A stretch of DNA of 64,000 nucleotides from positions 744,001 through 808,000 of the forward strand of contig AP026538.1 in NCBI GenBank assembly GCA_026075535.2, given 5' to 3'. The position numbers were made by a program, and so were the translations under genes. The stretch comes from Tricholoma matsutake. Its lineage: Eukaryota > Basidiomycota > Agaricomycetes > Agaricales > Tricholomataceae. The stretch's first letter is position 1. Every line of letters begins with the position of its first letter. Positions 23,900 through 36,849 of this stretch are shown piece by piece. Below the pieces are notes generated by a model, which worked only from the letters and a program-made list of their open reading frames with translations, was not told where the DNA came from and made no database searches.

Positions 23900-26800
23900 A
23901 TCGTACGCCCTCACTGCCTGTCCATAACCGCTTTGAAGTCTTGTCAGTTGAATCCCTGGAGAATGAATCCATTTCTGTGACTGCTCCCCTCTCTGACCCT
24001 TCGAAGTTGGCTAAAGACGTACCTGCTCTCCCCATCTCTCCTTCTACTCCACGTCCCAAAATTAAATCATGGGAGCGTAAACTACCACGCAAGTATATTG
24101 TGGCATCCACTCCCTCTGCACATTCCTTAAACCTAGCCATCGAACTGCAGACGACCGACACTGGACAGATACTCGGTGTTTCTGCACTCCTGGACTCTGG
24201 TGCGACTGGTCTCTTCATCGATTCCCATCTGGTACAACAACATCGTCTAAATACTCGCTCACTCTCACGTCCGATACCTGTATATAACGTGGATGGATCC
24301 CCAAATGAAGCTGGTGCCATCCGAGAGGTTGCAGACCTGGTTCTCCGTTACAAAGATCATAGTGAGCGTGCCCTTTTTGCTGTCACTCAATTAGGAAAGC
24401 AAAAGGCGATTTTGGGATATCCATGGCTTCGAGACCATAACCCAGAGGTCGACTGGCGCACCGGGGAGGTTACCATGAGCCGATGTCCATCCCGCTGTCA
24501 GATGTGTTTCACAGAAGCCAGGCAAGAACGTCGTGGACAGAAGGCGGCAATACGACGAACTCAGAAGTGTCGTGCTGGACCCCTGCCTATACCTGAAGTG
24601 GAATTGGAAGGGGTTCCTGATCTAATGCCGGACTCGGATGATGATGATGAGGACCCAGAGGAAGTGGAGGAGGGTGATCGGATCTTCTACACTGCGATTC
24701 GCTCATCGCATGAGGTGTGTGCCACATCGAACATATCCCAACGCCTCGCCGAGGCCTTCCACAAAAACAACGCTGCTAAATCCTCTACTAACTCCTTACT
24801 CCCTCATCTCCATGAGTTTGAAGACGTGTTCTCCAAGGAGTCATTCGACTCTCTTCCTGCGTGTAAGCCATGGGATCACGCGATCGAACTCACCCCCGGC
24901 GCAACCCCTTCATCCTGCAAGGTCTATCCTCTCTCTCCGGAGGAACAACGGCAGCTTGACCAGTTCATCGACGAGCACCTGGCCTCTGGACGTATTCGAC
25001 CATCGAAGTCACCCATGGCCTCTCCCTTTTTCTTTGTCAAGAAGAAGGATGGCTCACTTCGACCGGTTCAAGACTACAGAAGACTCAACAACATCACGGT
25101 CAAAAATCGCTACCCACTACCCCTCATCTCCGAACTCGTAAACCAGCTCCATGGAGCCCGATACTTCACCAAGCTCGATGTCCGTTGGGGCTATAATAAT
25201 GTGAGGATAAAGGAGGGAGATGAGTGGAAGGCAGCCTTTCGTACCAACCATGGTCTTTTTGAACCGCTTGTCATGTTCTTTGGCCTTACTAATAGCCCTG
25301 CCACCTTTCAGACCATGATGAACGACATCTTCCATGACCTCATCCTCGAAGGCGTTGTCTGCATCTATCTCGACGACATCCTCATCTTCACTCGCACGGT
25401 TGAAGAGCACCGTCGCATCACGCGCCTCGTCCTAGAGCGACTTCGACGGTACAAACTCTACCTTCGTCAGGACAAATGCGAGTTCGAAAGGACCAAGATC
25501 GAGTACCTCGGCCTGATTATCTCGGAGGGTCAAGTGGAGATGGATCCTATCAAGGTAAATGGGGTCACAGCTTGGCCTACGCCCATGAACAAGAAGGAGG
25601 TGCAGTCTTTCCTGGGCTTCATCAATTTTTATCGGTGTTTTATCAAGGATTTCTCACATCATGCACGACCGCTGTTCGACTTGACAGGAAAGGAGGCATG
25701 GAGGTGGGATAATGCACAACAGGAGGTGTTCGAAAAGCTTAAGGAGATGGTCACTTCCGCTCCGATCCTTACCTTTGCTGACGATTCGCGTCCTTTTCGT
25801 GTAGAAGCCGACAGTTCTGACTTTGCGACGGGCACTGTGTTGTCTCAGCAGTCTCCGGAGGACCAGAAGTGGCATCCTGTTGCGTTCTACTCCAAAAGCC
25901 TTAGTGCTGTAGAGAGAAACTACGAGATCCATGACAAGGAGATGTTGGCGATAATGCGTGCGCTTGAGGAGTGGCGACACTTCCTCGAGGGTGCCCAACA
26001 CAAGGTGGAAATTTGGACGGATCACAAGAACCTCGAGTACTTCATGACGGTTAAGAAATTGAACCGTCGTCAAGCTCGTTGGTCCCTGTATCTATCTAGA
26101 TTCGACTTCTCCTTGCACCACCGTCCAGGTCGCAGCATGGGGAAGACCGATGCCCTATCCCGACGTGCAGACCATGGGGATGGCAGCGGTGACAACCAAA
26201 ACATTGTGCTGTTGCAGCCAGACCTGTTCACCATTCGGGCACTGGAAGGCATCGTACCCCAGGGCGAGGAGCGGGACATTCTACGTGACATTCGTCGCGC
26301 AAACCGTAGCGGTTTACATGAGGATGTTGTCGCCCAAGCTGTTAAAGAACTGAGGAAGGGATCGACCCTTTCCTTACGTGCGGCAGAGTGGGCTGAAAAG
26401 GAGGACTTGTTGTATTTCAGGGATCGCATCTATGTTCCCAATGACCCAGACCTTCGCTGGCGCATCATATCCCAACACCATGACTCACAGATTGCTGGCC
26501 ACCCCGGACGCTGGAAGACCTTGGAGCTCACCTCACGGAACTATTGGTGGCCACAAATGTCACGGCTCATTGGTCAGTATTGTCGCACTTGTGACCTTTG
26601 CTTACGCACCAAGGTCCCTCGTCGCAAGCCTATTGGTGAGCTACACCCTCTTCCTGTTCCAGAGAGTCGTTGGGATGTCGTCAGCGTTGACTTTGTGGTG
26701 GAATTGCCAGAGTCAAACGGGTTTGATGCGGTGATGTGCACAGTTGACTCAGTGGGAAAACGCGCTCACTTCATTCCCACTCACACCACTGTCAGTGCCC

Positions 26801-27799
26801 TAGGTGCCGCTCGACTCTACCTCCACCACGTGTGGAAGTTACATGGACTTCCTGGTGCCTTCCTCTCGGATCGTGGCCCTCAGTTCATGGCAGAGTTCAC
26901 TTGTGAGCTGTACCGACTCCTGGGGATCAAACTCCTCGCTTCAACTGCTTATCACCCACAAACTGATGGCCAGACAGAGCGAGTCAACCAGGAACTGGGA
27001 GCAGTACATCCGCCTCTTTGTCAATGAACGCCAGGACGATTGGGATGATCTCCTTCCTTTGGCCAAGTTCGGATACAACAACCATGTCCATGCTTCCACT
27101 CAACAGACCCCTTTCCTCTTAGACACTGGACGACATCCACGCATGGGATTTGAACCTCGCCAAACTCCCTCACACATCGAGACAGTGAATGAGTTCACAG
27201 AACGCATGAGGGATAGCTTGGAGGAGGCAAGGGCAGCCTTAGCAAAGGCGAAGGACGACATGGTGCGATTTTACAACCAGCGCCACTCCCCAACCCCTCA
27301 GTACAAGGTTGGTGATCGAGTTTATCTTGACTCCAGTGACATCTCCACTACACGTCCATCCAAGAAACTTGCTCATCGCTTCTTGGGACCTTTCCCCATT
27401 GTCAAGTGCGTTGGAACACATGCCTATCGTCTACGCCTCCCAGCCTCCATGTCCAGACTCCATCCCGTCTTCCATGTCGTCAAATTGCTTCCAGCTCCCC
27501 CAGATCCGTTCCCGGGACGCCATTCACACCCACCACCACCACCTACAGTGATTGAGGGAGAACCCCAATATGAAGTCGAGTCAATCTTGGACAGCTGTTT
27601 GCGTCGAGGAAAACTCCAGTATTTGGTACATTGGAAGGGTTATGGGTATGAGGAGAACTCATGGGTCGAAGAGTCTGACGTAAATGCCCCTCGGTTAATC
27701 AAGGAATTCCACCGACGGCACACTGCTGCACCGCGTCACATTCAAGTCACGGACTTTGGTCGTATACGATTTCGAATGCATCGGGGCGATGCATCTTAG
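23849..27799 (+). pseudogene. pol: Pol polyprotein of the Gypsy element, one frameshift
   Basis: Pol lies in the -1 frame relative to gag, opening after a TAA near 23,849 and overlapping gag by ~50 nt, so it is probably made by ribosomal frameshifting; I see no textbook slippery heptamer. Domains in order: aspartic protease (LLDSGATGLFID), reverse transcriptase (DYRRLNNITVKNRYPLP, KLDVRWGYNN, catalytic YLDDIL), RNase H (EADSSDFATG), integrase zinc domain (HHDSQIAGHPG and CRTCDLC), integrase core with D (SVDFVVELP), D (LSDRGPQF) and E (GQTERVNQE), and a C-terminal chromodomain (YEVESILDSC to LVHWKGYG). A three-G run at 26,997-26,999, where homology calls for two, shifts the frame just after the catalytic Glu. 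The rest, through the chromodomain, continues in another frame to 27,799. All catalytic residues are present, so one base disables this copy unless it is an assembly error. Confidence 0.95.
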
Positions 27800-27810
27800 A
27801 GAGGGGGTGA

Positions 27811-28236
27811 TGTAAGGGGACTAAGGGGGTGCCCTGTGTGTTTTTCCTATTTTTTATGTTCGTCCCATATTTTTCCCCACCTCATTTCCTTCTATTCTTC
27901 ATTTTCTATGATTTTTCCGGATTTTATTACTAATTTTCCCTTGCTATCATGTTTGTATATGTTGACACTTTTATATTTAGAGGCGGAGTACCCCTTCCGA
28001 CACATACCCCTTGGTATGATGTCATTCGGCGGCCTTGATCCGCCTATCTCTGCCTTTTTCTATTTTTAGGTTATATTTGATTTTTGTCGTCTTCACATAT
28101 ACTGGGCATCAGCAAGGGGATCCTTAGAGTTTTCTCTTCGGATTTCCCTTTGCTAGGTGCGCCCCCAATGCCTGTATTATGTAGTATAATTTTAACTTCG
28201 GATTTCCCTTTGCTAGAGGCTTAGGTTGCCCTTATA
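27811..28236 (+). repeat. 3' LTR of the full-length Gypsy element
   Basis: Same 426-bp sequence as the 5' LTR apart from one base. It directly follows the polypurine tract and is followed by the ACATG target duplication. Confidence 0.97.
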
Positions 28237-28307
28237 ACATGGAGATGATCATTCCTATGACAAAAAATTAGTAGAAAACCAGGTATAGATGCTTAACCTC
28301 ACTGACT

Positions 28308-31300
28308 CTATCTATCCAATGGTAAAATGTTTATGACTTCTTCATCAATGGTTGGGAGATCTATTGGCGTGAATGCAAAATGACAGTGGATATCATCAAC
28401 AGCTATCAATGATGGAGATTGTCCAAATCTGTTGTAGAATAAGTGGCCTCCAGCTTTGCAGACCTCAGGCTGCTGAAACGGGTCAACCAATGCATGATCA
28501 TCTGAGAGGGGAACATATGGATGAACAACTATGAATGTTTGGGTCCTGCAGAGTCCACCAGGGCCATAGCGAGTATGGGAGAACATGCTGTTGATTGATC
28601 CAGCAGACCAGCTGTGTCCATCCGTGCTGTAGTCAAAAAGGATGTTGCTGTCACCGACAGATGCAGAATGAACTTGGAAAGTTTGACCGAGTCGTCCAAT
28701 TTTTGTCCTAACATAGCCAGTAGCTGGTATAAGACCTTCAGTGATGCATTGAGGGTCATGGACAGTTATCCATTCTTGCAGAAGTTTTCATGTTGCCTTG
28801 GGAAGGACCGGTAATTTTGAAGTATCCCAAAGAACCCTCTCTTCATGCTGTACAAAATGTTCATGAAATGCAAGGTTGTCATTGATGAAGGTGCCTCGAA
28901 TATCAGCAGTAAAGGCTTTCTCATACTCGCCGATGATTGGATATAATTGATCTGGCATCTGCTGTTGGCTGAACAGTCTACAGAGATTCTGGCCCATGCA
29001 GAAACACTTGAACATGGTTTTCTCCATTTCACCTGCAACAAGATCAACCACTGAATCATTCACTTGACCTAGTAAGACCTACCCCAGATAGAATTGGTCT
29101 TCACTTTTTGCAGGAGATAGTTGTACCGCTCGAAGGGAAAGCATCGCCAAGCATGTGTGGGGCCAAAGTGGCGAAGCTGATTGCCAAAGTGAAGTGCCAG
29201 ATGTTGATATGGACTGATGTCTGTACCTGGGTACAACTTAAGGAGAGTCGTCAGATATGAGTGCATATGAGATTCATACTGTGAAATTTGTGCTTCTGTC
29301 ATCTTCCGCATTGTTGCCAGTTTGACAGCTGCAACGAGATCCATGAAGCTGGAAAGCATCTGATACTCTCTGGAGTCCTTTTCTTTTGCTCCCCAAAGGT
29401 GTATCAGTGTGACTGGAAGGTTGGTGGTGCAAAATGCCCTCCACTGGTCGGCATGAAACTTTCCCCACCGACTTTCACCAGGATGGCTGGGTGACCTTGT
29501 CACCCACCCTGGAAGACGCATGTTCGCCATGTTGCGGCATATTTCTGCAAGGATTTCATGGCCAAGAACTCGAGTTTTTGGGACCTTGGACTTTTTCTTC
29601 TTGAAGGCAGATTTCTTCTTCTGCCATTTCAACTTTTTCTTCCCAACAGGATTTCCATTCTCATCAATAATACCATCTTGTTGTCGCTGCAAAGTAAATG
29701 TGAGAAATTGAATGGCACTGTTGGGCAAAAACACTCACAGATTCTTCAATCAGGGCACTTAATTGATCTTTTGTCATCCTGGAATACTCTTTGGGACTCT
29801 TCTGGTCTTCCAGTGACAAACAAAGACAGCAGATGTTGATCAAAATCTGCTTCCTTTGCCTAGCCAGAGTTTTGGAGGTTGCATTGTCATACAAGTTATT
29901 GGCCATCTGATTGTCTTTCTCTTCGGTGGAAGTTGGTGGGTTTACATCCACTGGTATTGAAGTGGAGGAAGGTGTGACAGTAGTAGCATTCACTGCTCTT
30001 GAAGACTCTGCAAGATTTGCACTTTCAGCAGAAGGGGGTGGATTGATGAGTTGTCCCTCAGAGTTGAACCAGCCTTCTTTGATCCTCCAAAGCCATTATA
30101 AGCAGATGAAAAAATGAAGATTCTGAATCAACATACATATGCCTCAAGTCTCTTGAACAGTCGGGTTGCAGTGCCAGCAAACCGCAGGCCTGCCTCTCGG
30201 CACAAATGTGCTAGGACATCGCAGCGAAGTTTCTTGAGCTGAGCTCTAGAACCTGCTCGAAAAGTCTTCCAGCTGGCATTGGCTTTGTTCATACCAATAT
30301 GTTTGATTTCAAAACTAATACCCTCTCCATCTTCCAACTCGACACTCATCCCCCATACCTCTTGGATGTGACAGCGAAAAAGACCAAGATAAAAGCAATG
30401 CATTGAATCGATGGTTACATACTGAGTCAGATCCCAGTAAGGAAGACGGAGAAGTTCTGACCAGAGAACCCCATGGTCTTTGACAGACTCATTTCGATCT
30501 TTCTCTGAGGAAAGTTCCTGCCATGCTTTTGCGAAGGCAAGATGATCGCACCTTGTACGATGAGCCCAATTCTTGTAGTCAAGATTATCCATGTCACCTA
30601 CTACTTGCTGACATTCTGAGCAGAAGTTTGTAGATGAAAAAGAACCAAAACCTGCCATCTGCCGGGCAGCTGGTAGATCACAAACCAGTGGCACAATAGC
30701 AATTCGTACTCATCGGCCATTGGGGTGAAGAGATGTGGATGTCAGATAAACACCATTATGCCACAGGCGGAGTAGATCGTCAACCAGAGGTCGTAGAATA
30801 TGGTTTATTTCGTCCAGGGATGGTTGCCATGGGCCTGGGATAATGCCAAAAAGAAACATGTTCTTGACATCATACCGAAGTGATGGGGGAAGGTTTAAAC
30901 ATACCATATAAATGCCACCTGCCGAATTCTTCTTCCCTGCTTGTTTATTGGTAAATGGGTTGAAGCCATCCATATTGAGACTAAACACCAGCCGCCCTTC
31001 ATTTCCGGGTGCCTTATGAAAACTGTTTCCGTCTTCTCCCAATTGTTCTCGAAGGGTGGTGGCATCCCACATATCTGCCAGTTCTTTATTATTGCCACGC
31101 AATGGGTCCAGCTCCAAGACTTGTTCAAGTTCAGGAATTCCATAAAGCCTTCCAAGGTAATGGTCAATTTCTTGCTGGAGATATTCATGAGTGGGCACAT
31201 CGATCTCAACATCCCCTCGGCGACATTTTTTGTGCAGGCTTCTACCACAAGGCTCCTCGTCTGGAAACTTCTGATGGGTGCAGTGATCTGGGTATGGTTT

Positions 31301-32504
31301 GTCCACGTTATACGTACAGAAACATTTAGGACAGCAGACATATGACTTGTAAATGGGCTCCAAATTCATATGGCTAAGAACCATGCGGATGTCCGAAGGG
31401 ATGGCATCCCTTGCAGCTTTTGCTTTGGTAGTGTCATGTGGAGTCAGCAACATGCTGACAAGAAGTCGAAGAGACAAGAGGAAGAAACTGCAATGGTCTA
31501 TGGAGACACCACAAAACAAATGCAGGACTGTCATCAGAAAATAGCATAAGCATATCACAGGATCCATAAGCATAAATGGTCGTGACGTGTGTATCTCTGA
31601 TGCATCTCATGAGGCTTGAAGAATACATTATGGCTAGTATGAACATACCTGTAGAAAGGGAATCAGGCCCAGCTTTCACAGCAGCAATGCGCTGCTGTTC
31701 CCACTTGATCCTATTGAATTTTGTTACCTCTGCCATTTCCCGCTCTGTACGAGGAAGCAGGACACGGGACAGAAGCCACGATCGATGACTGATATTCTGG
31801 CCACTTGTTGATTGATTCTTCAGGTACCCCTTGGTTTCAGATAGCCATTTTTCGTGACCAATGATTGTAGCATTAGTGTCCACCTCTCTGTCTAGCTCAA
31901 GGCTGTGCAGAGACCCTGGTACGATAGGGGGGGACGACGCAGTCGGTGGACTCAAGAAGATGAGAGGTTCATCCTCACTTCGCGCTATGAGGTCCTTGAC
32001 CCGAAAATTGGAAAGTGTCGTCTGGATATCATCTAAGTGTTTCTGAACAAAATCAATTTGTATGGGCTGTCATGCGGATTTCACCTTCTGAGAGCCTGAA
32101 CGTTCTGACGATTTGGAAGGGGGGGGATTTGCCACAACTTCTTCGGCAGGCATGGGCATTATCCGCACATTGGACTCGAAAGATTTGGTCGTACTAGAGC
32201 AGGGGGGGTTTTCGAAAGATGCAAGTGAAAACAAGTTAGGAACAGTGGGGTACTTTATCTCCAGAGGGGTCAAGTTGTCAGGTGTATGAGCAAGATGGGC
32301 AGACGCTACAGCAGACTGTAGAACCCCAGCATGGTGGCATTTGTACTCCAGAGGCCCGATGTAGCGACCTCTCACAAATCCTCCACTGCCCCAATCAATT
32401 TCATAATGCTCAGTGCATTCATAACATGTGCTGAACTTCTGGACCGATGGCACTGACTGTTTGTGGTGTCCACGGACAACACTGTTGCGAAGAAATGGTG
32501 CCAT
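28308..32504 (-). pseudogene. Tnp2-family (CACTA/En-Spm) transposase, decayed
   Basis: The frame starts at an ATG (32,502-32,504) with MAPFLRNSVVRGHHKQS and a Cys/His cluster (CYECTEHYEID), then passes through several short introns. The middle has the Tnp2 hallmarks: a Cys-rich finger (VCCPKCFCTYN), NMDGFNPFTN, SLRYDVKNMFLFGIIPG, VPLVCDLPAARQMAGFGS, CSEC and the TIDSMHCFYLGLF block. The tail has HLALHFGNQLRHFGPTHAW, CFPFERYNYLLQKVKTNS and a C-terminal region ending near 28,308. In-frame TGA codons lie at 32,070-32,072, 30,710-30,712 and 28,788-28,790; no TAA or TAG interrupts the frame. The protein would cut and paste a CACTA element, but I find no CACTA termini close by, so the element ends are lost or outside what I could match. 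At least one splice junction (near 30,085-30,136) does not fit in phase. Confidence 0.85.
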
Positions 32505-34162
32505 ATATATAGTGGTGCATGAGCGAATGACTTCAAGTGCAAGCCTGAGAGCGAGCTGATTATCATTATCTTGCCAATGATCGCAACGTACACATAGCTT
32601 TTGGACAGAAAAGGAAATTGTCAGATTTCGTGTGAACGCATATTCAAGCCTAATACAGGTCCGTCCTACCTTTCCATATTACCAGGTAGCGCGTCTGTGC
32701 GGCGGCAAAGCCCACTATATTCAGCTGTAGATAGACTCTGTTCTGGAAGTGGTAGAACTAATACTCATTCAATATTAATATTAAACTAGGTAGCTGCCAG
32801 CATGAACCTTACTTGCATTACTGATTGCCCTAGCTATGAATGAATACCTGTTTATTAATGGTACTGGTATAGAATGTCAATTACTGAACTATGCACTGCT
32901 CGTCACCAACCTTTGGTTGACTCCTGACAGCGCAAGGGCCTGAGTATCGAGGTGAACACCTATCAAACACGACAGAGAGTGCGGTGGTTCGACGAGAAGC
33001 TGAAACAAGTGTGTGAGATCGATCGTCCGTTCAATGGCCCAGAAATATCACTCATTTTGCATTTGGAGCTACAACACCCTAAAACCCACTAGTACTACTA
33101 AAGTAGTGGGAAGGCATGACGAGATCCAGGCTTGGATTGTCCAAGGGATGTTCATAGCTTCTTTCCTCTAGTTTCCCGAATACGAGGGCCTCACCACTGG
33201 TTTTTGGGGGCACAGGTGGCAGGTGCCGACAATGCGCATGCCGTCAAGAACGGCTTGCTGGAGCGGGGAGCAAGACATGCAGAGTTGTATATGTTCTATG
33301 AGGGTTAGTGTACATCTGAGTCTGAGTTTCTTTGCTTACAAGGTAAGGTTATGGAAAGCCTTCTGAATGGTGTGGGCAAACGGATGACGCCAGAGAATGC
33401 ATTTGCTTTGCTGTTGGCTGCAGAACATGCACCTGCGAAGCTGGCCTCAGTGATTGATGCCTGGTATGCCGAAATAAGGAATATGATACTCAGTGGACAG
33501 ACGACGTCATTTGCAGCAAGTGTTTAAATGGGACAGAGAGGCATTCGAGGATGCAGACAAGGTGGAGTGGATTATGGCCTCTGTTTCTAGAAGTGTCGAC
33601 CTTTTCGAGTTGCTTCGTTATTCCGAGGCTTCTACTCTATGCAACGAATCGAGTGAGGAGCTGGCTTGAATCGGCTAGAGGGCCGAAGCCAAGCATGGGT
33701 ACTACTGCAACTAGTACTGCTTCTCCTCCATACATCGAATTGCAGGAGGAGTTGCAACTCGAGATGTCCTGGTAGTCCAATGGACGACAATGCAGGAGTA
33801 AGCTTCAAATCTCGCTGTATAAATATCTTCAGGCTTGTCCTGGTCCTTCTTGCCTATCTGAGCCACCCTCTCCTCTATGTTCCTCTCAATGTCTATAAAA
33901 GATGAAACTGATTCACAACATGGGAAAGGGACATGGAACGAAGCACATACTATCGCTGATCTCCTTTACTGCCCACCCTTTGAACTCATCGAGCCCGCCT
34001 TCCGGTCGCACTCCTATTTAATGCTTGCTGATCTATCGAAGAAGGTCCATGTATGCTTGCTCTACTTACACATGGATGTAGGAGGTTGAGGAAAGCATTG
34101 GTGCATTGGAGATGCGGACGCAGAAGAATAGATGAGACAAATTTCTGCCATGACTTGATCAA
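32505..34162 (+). other. Mostly non-coding, with remnants of an unidentified gene
   Basis: Plus-strand coding-like fragments lie at about 32,925-33,070 (VNTYQTRQRVRWFDEKLKQ), 33,215-33,305 (AGADNAHAVKNGLLERGAR) and 33,350-33,530 (NGVGKRMTPENAFALLLAA), separated by GT-AG-like gaps. They could be exons of one decayed gene; I do not recognise it. The sequence near 32,900 (GCTCGTCACCAACCT) resembles an exon of the 13,592-17,353 gene near 16,149. A small palindrome, CCCACTA with TAGTGGG, lies at about 33,085-33,111. Confidence 0.35.
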
Positions 34163-35354
34163 CACTAATTTGCCCACTAGTACTACGACTTTTAATGAGC
34201 ATGCAGGTGAGTTGAGAATGGTCCCAGAACAGAGTTCATCAATTGCGACGGCACCGTGAACAACGTGGCTGAAATGAGAAAAACAAATGGCATCGTGATC
34301 ATTGTAGCAAACCCCCACCCGCAGATCTAGAGTAAACACAAGGCAGAGCCACAACGCCAGTCTCCCTGGCTGGTCACAACCACCAGAAGTGAATTAGTCA
34401 TCCTGGAAAATGAAAAGAAATGCAGAACACGACTAAACGAATAACCAGATGGAGAAGCTACACAGCATTATATTTGCCCTGCAGTCAAAGAATACAGATC
34501 GCAAGGATTGCAGACTGAAGAGCAGAGCTGCGTCTTCAAACTTCCTACAGAGATATCGATATCCTCCTGCATGTCAATATTTGAGCGGCTGCGCCTTTAG
34601 GCCAAAATGGAGGTGTAGAGTATACAGCTGCAGCGGATTCCCATGCAGGGATTGAAATAAAATGGAAAATGGAAACCTCAGAAGGATTTGTGGCTGAAAT
34701 CCCAACAAACGAATGATATATGCAGCAGAATCCCACGCAGAATTGATAAGGTAGGGAACAAGGAGCAGCCCTTATGGCACTGATTCTATTTAGAGAAGAG
34801 AATAGATCTAGAGATGATTGGCTATGTGGGCCGTGGACGTAGCACCGTCCTTCAAACCATGAAATAAGCAAAAAAATCACATATGGGTTCTCTGTTATTT
34901 TGCCCTCTGGCAGGTTCTTTTGCGATGTTTTGAAAAAGGTAGCCAAATGTGGCGACATCATTGCACCTTCTAACCTCAGAATCAGTCCTGAAAGTCGTTC
35001 CTTTAATTTTCCCGATGCGCCATTGGCAGTTCAAGAAATATGGTGTTGTATCTCTGCATCTTCTGGTATGATGTTAGTGTCGTCTTTGCAAGAATATCCA
35101 CAGTTCAGATTGCAATTATGATGTAGGTAAGAAAGGGTACTTACAAAAACAATGGTCACAATTTCAGGGTGGCAGTTATGCCACGCCTTGTGACAGGACG
35201 TACTAGGACATACTCGTGAGGAGACCTGATTAGCATGAGAGATCCTGCACTTACAAAGCAATGGTCATGATTTCAGGGTGGTAGTTGTGCCGCACCTTTC
35301 TTGTGACAGGACATACTAGGACGTACTTGTGAGCAGACCTGATGAGCATGGGAG
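34163..35354 (-). repeat. Left arm of a large inverted repeat
   Basis: Read as reverse complement, this 1.2-kb block matches 39,430-40,787, from TCTCCCATGCTCATC at its right end to GCAAATTAGTGTTG at its left end. It includes two tandem copies of the TACGTCCTGTCAC subunit. It lacks ~200 bp present in the right arm. Open frames found in both arms (NCQWRIGKIKGTTFRTDSE) are more likely shared repeat sequence than genes. Confidence 0.85.
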
Positions 35355-35363
35355 AAAGACAAT

Positions 35364-35495
35364 CATGTTCCTGTCATTTGCTGCATCTCAGTCATCGTGC
35401 ATGCACACTGCATTCTATCACATTTGATCCTGCAATTTTCCAGCATGGGAAACCGCTGCGATTAGTGCAGTCAACAACTCTTACTGCTAGGGATG
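35364..35495 (+). repeat. Dispersed repeat family, short fragment
   Basis: About 130 bp matching 38,700-38,830 in direct orientation, including CACATTTGATCCTGCAATTT and GATTAGTGCAGTCAACAACT. It abuts the left inverted arm. Confidence 0.8.
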
Positions 35496-36194
35496 TCATT
35501 AGTGGACATTTACCTTCTAGTTTACCTTCTAGTTTTTTGTTCTGCCACATTTGACGTGGCCATGGTCTTCCTGGGCATTTGTGGAGAAAATACGCAGACA
35601 GGTAGCCATGTAAATGATTTCTGATCCACTGGACGAGATGAATGGCATATGTTGGGGTTTTCTTTTCCGTGCTCATCTACGAAAAGCGACGCGCCCCCAT
35701 CTGTTTCATTAACCAGTACCACCTGGCGCATATATCTAGACACATAACAGCAGTCCTCTACCACCAGATGCCCCTGCGATGCACTCAACAACCCCCAAAA
35801 AGGAGCCAAGAACTACCCAAAAGTATGGACCCATCTGTTTCGCCCATTAGCCCTAACTAACTTCATACCACATCTAGCTCCCGAACCTCTCAACCTCTCC
35901 GAAATCAAAGAAGCGTCGCGCTCGCGGTTCAATTCCTTCAACTCAGGGATCCTCCTTAACACCCCAATAACCATGGACCCACCCTCAATCTCCCCCTCAC
36001 AACTACCCCCATACCCATCGTTCCCACCTCAACCCTCGAACAGCCATACCATTACCAAACAGACCCCTCGGCTTCGCCACCCCTTATGTATTTGGGTGGA
36101 GGCACACCCACTGCAGGTGGGCTGCTTCCTCGTTCTGACTAGGCAACGCCTTGCCTGAGAGTAGAGAAAAGAAAACACGCAAGGTCCTCAAACG
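35496..36194. other. Spacer between repeat arm and gene fragments
   Basis: A Pro-rich open frame at 35,973-36,158 (MDPPSISPSQLPPYPSFPP) is low-complexity and unsupported. Nothing else is recognised. Confidence 0.35.
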
Positions 36195-36830
36195 GTGTCT
36201 TCGTTTGGCAGAGAACAGATAATCAGGGCAAGCAGGGACCTCTGGAACGAGAAAGCCTGGAGGACAGCAGATGGTGAGGATTTGTCAGGTTCTTGTGAGT
36301 TTCTGGACTTCTGCTCTGTCAAGCTTGGTCTAATGGTTCTACTAGTCCACTTCATCCCCGTTTTCACTTGCCCAGGTCCTGTTTGTTATTGCACCATCTT
36401 TCCTAGATCCTCCAATCTTGTGAACGACATGAGTTCGTCCAACTTCTCTGGATCTCACACTTGGAAGATTGCTGACACTGATGAGCAACCTGCAGCCTCA
36501 GGCTTGATGTGGCTTGGTGTCTTCGTGAGGGGTATGGTTTGCGATGTTGAAGTTGAGCCCACCTACAGTCTTCAAAGAGTTTTCAAGCTCGGCAGCGGTC
36601 GCTTAAGCATACCCGAGCTGAAAGAATGCAGGGCGAATGACTGCGGGTATCAGAAGCTCTGGGTTCCAGTGGAGAGGGTTGGCAGCAAGTCCAGAGAAGA
36701 GGTCCTAGCAGCTTGCTTGAACTAAGATAACTGGGAAGAGCTTCACCACGATGAAGTTGTGGCTGGGCGCATCTATCTGGTGATCGAACTTCCTTCTGGT
36801 GAGATAGTTCCTTTTCTACTGAGTGGAGGC
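36195..36830 (+). pseudogene. Unidentified gene fragment
   Basis: An open frame to 36,725 continues after a TAA in the same frame (DNWEELHHDEVVAGRIYL). The best part starts at MSSSNFSGSHTWKIADTDE near 36,430 and reads like a globular protein (LKECRANDCGYQKLWVPVE). I do not recognise it and it is not glycogen phosphorylase. It may be a second captured host fragment next to the phosphorylase piece. Confidence 0.35.
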
Positions 36831-36849
36831 CGATCCCTGATGTTAGAGT

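Larger units (their letters stand above)
22184..28241 (+). mobile_element. Full-length Ty3/Gypsy chromodomain retrotransposon
   Basis: The element is bounded by 426-bp LTRs (22,189-22,614 and 27,811-28,236) and a 5-bp target duplication ACATG (22,184-22,188 and 28,237-28,241). Order is LTR, gag, protease, reverse transcriptase, RNase H, integrase, chromodomain, polypurine tract (AGAGAGGGGGTGA) and LTR, as in Ty3/Gypsy chromoviruses. By eye the LTRs differ at one base (G/T near 22,509 and 28,131), so the insertion is recent. I could not match a tRNA primer site after the 5' LTR; some fungal elements of this group self-prime. One extra base breaks the integrase frame, so this copy is probably not autonomous. 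Confidence 0.97.

Noticed and set aside
32505..33111. CACTA terminal repeat near CCCACTAGTACTAC
   Set aside because: Only a local palindrome; no matching partner was found at the other end of the Tnp2 region.
34852..35034. Conserved 60-aa protein shared by 34.9 kb and 39.8 kb
   Set aside because: The whole 1.2-kb arm is conserved, not only this frame, so the open frame follows from the repeat.
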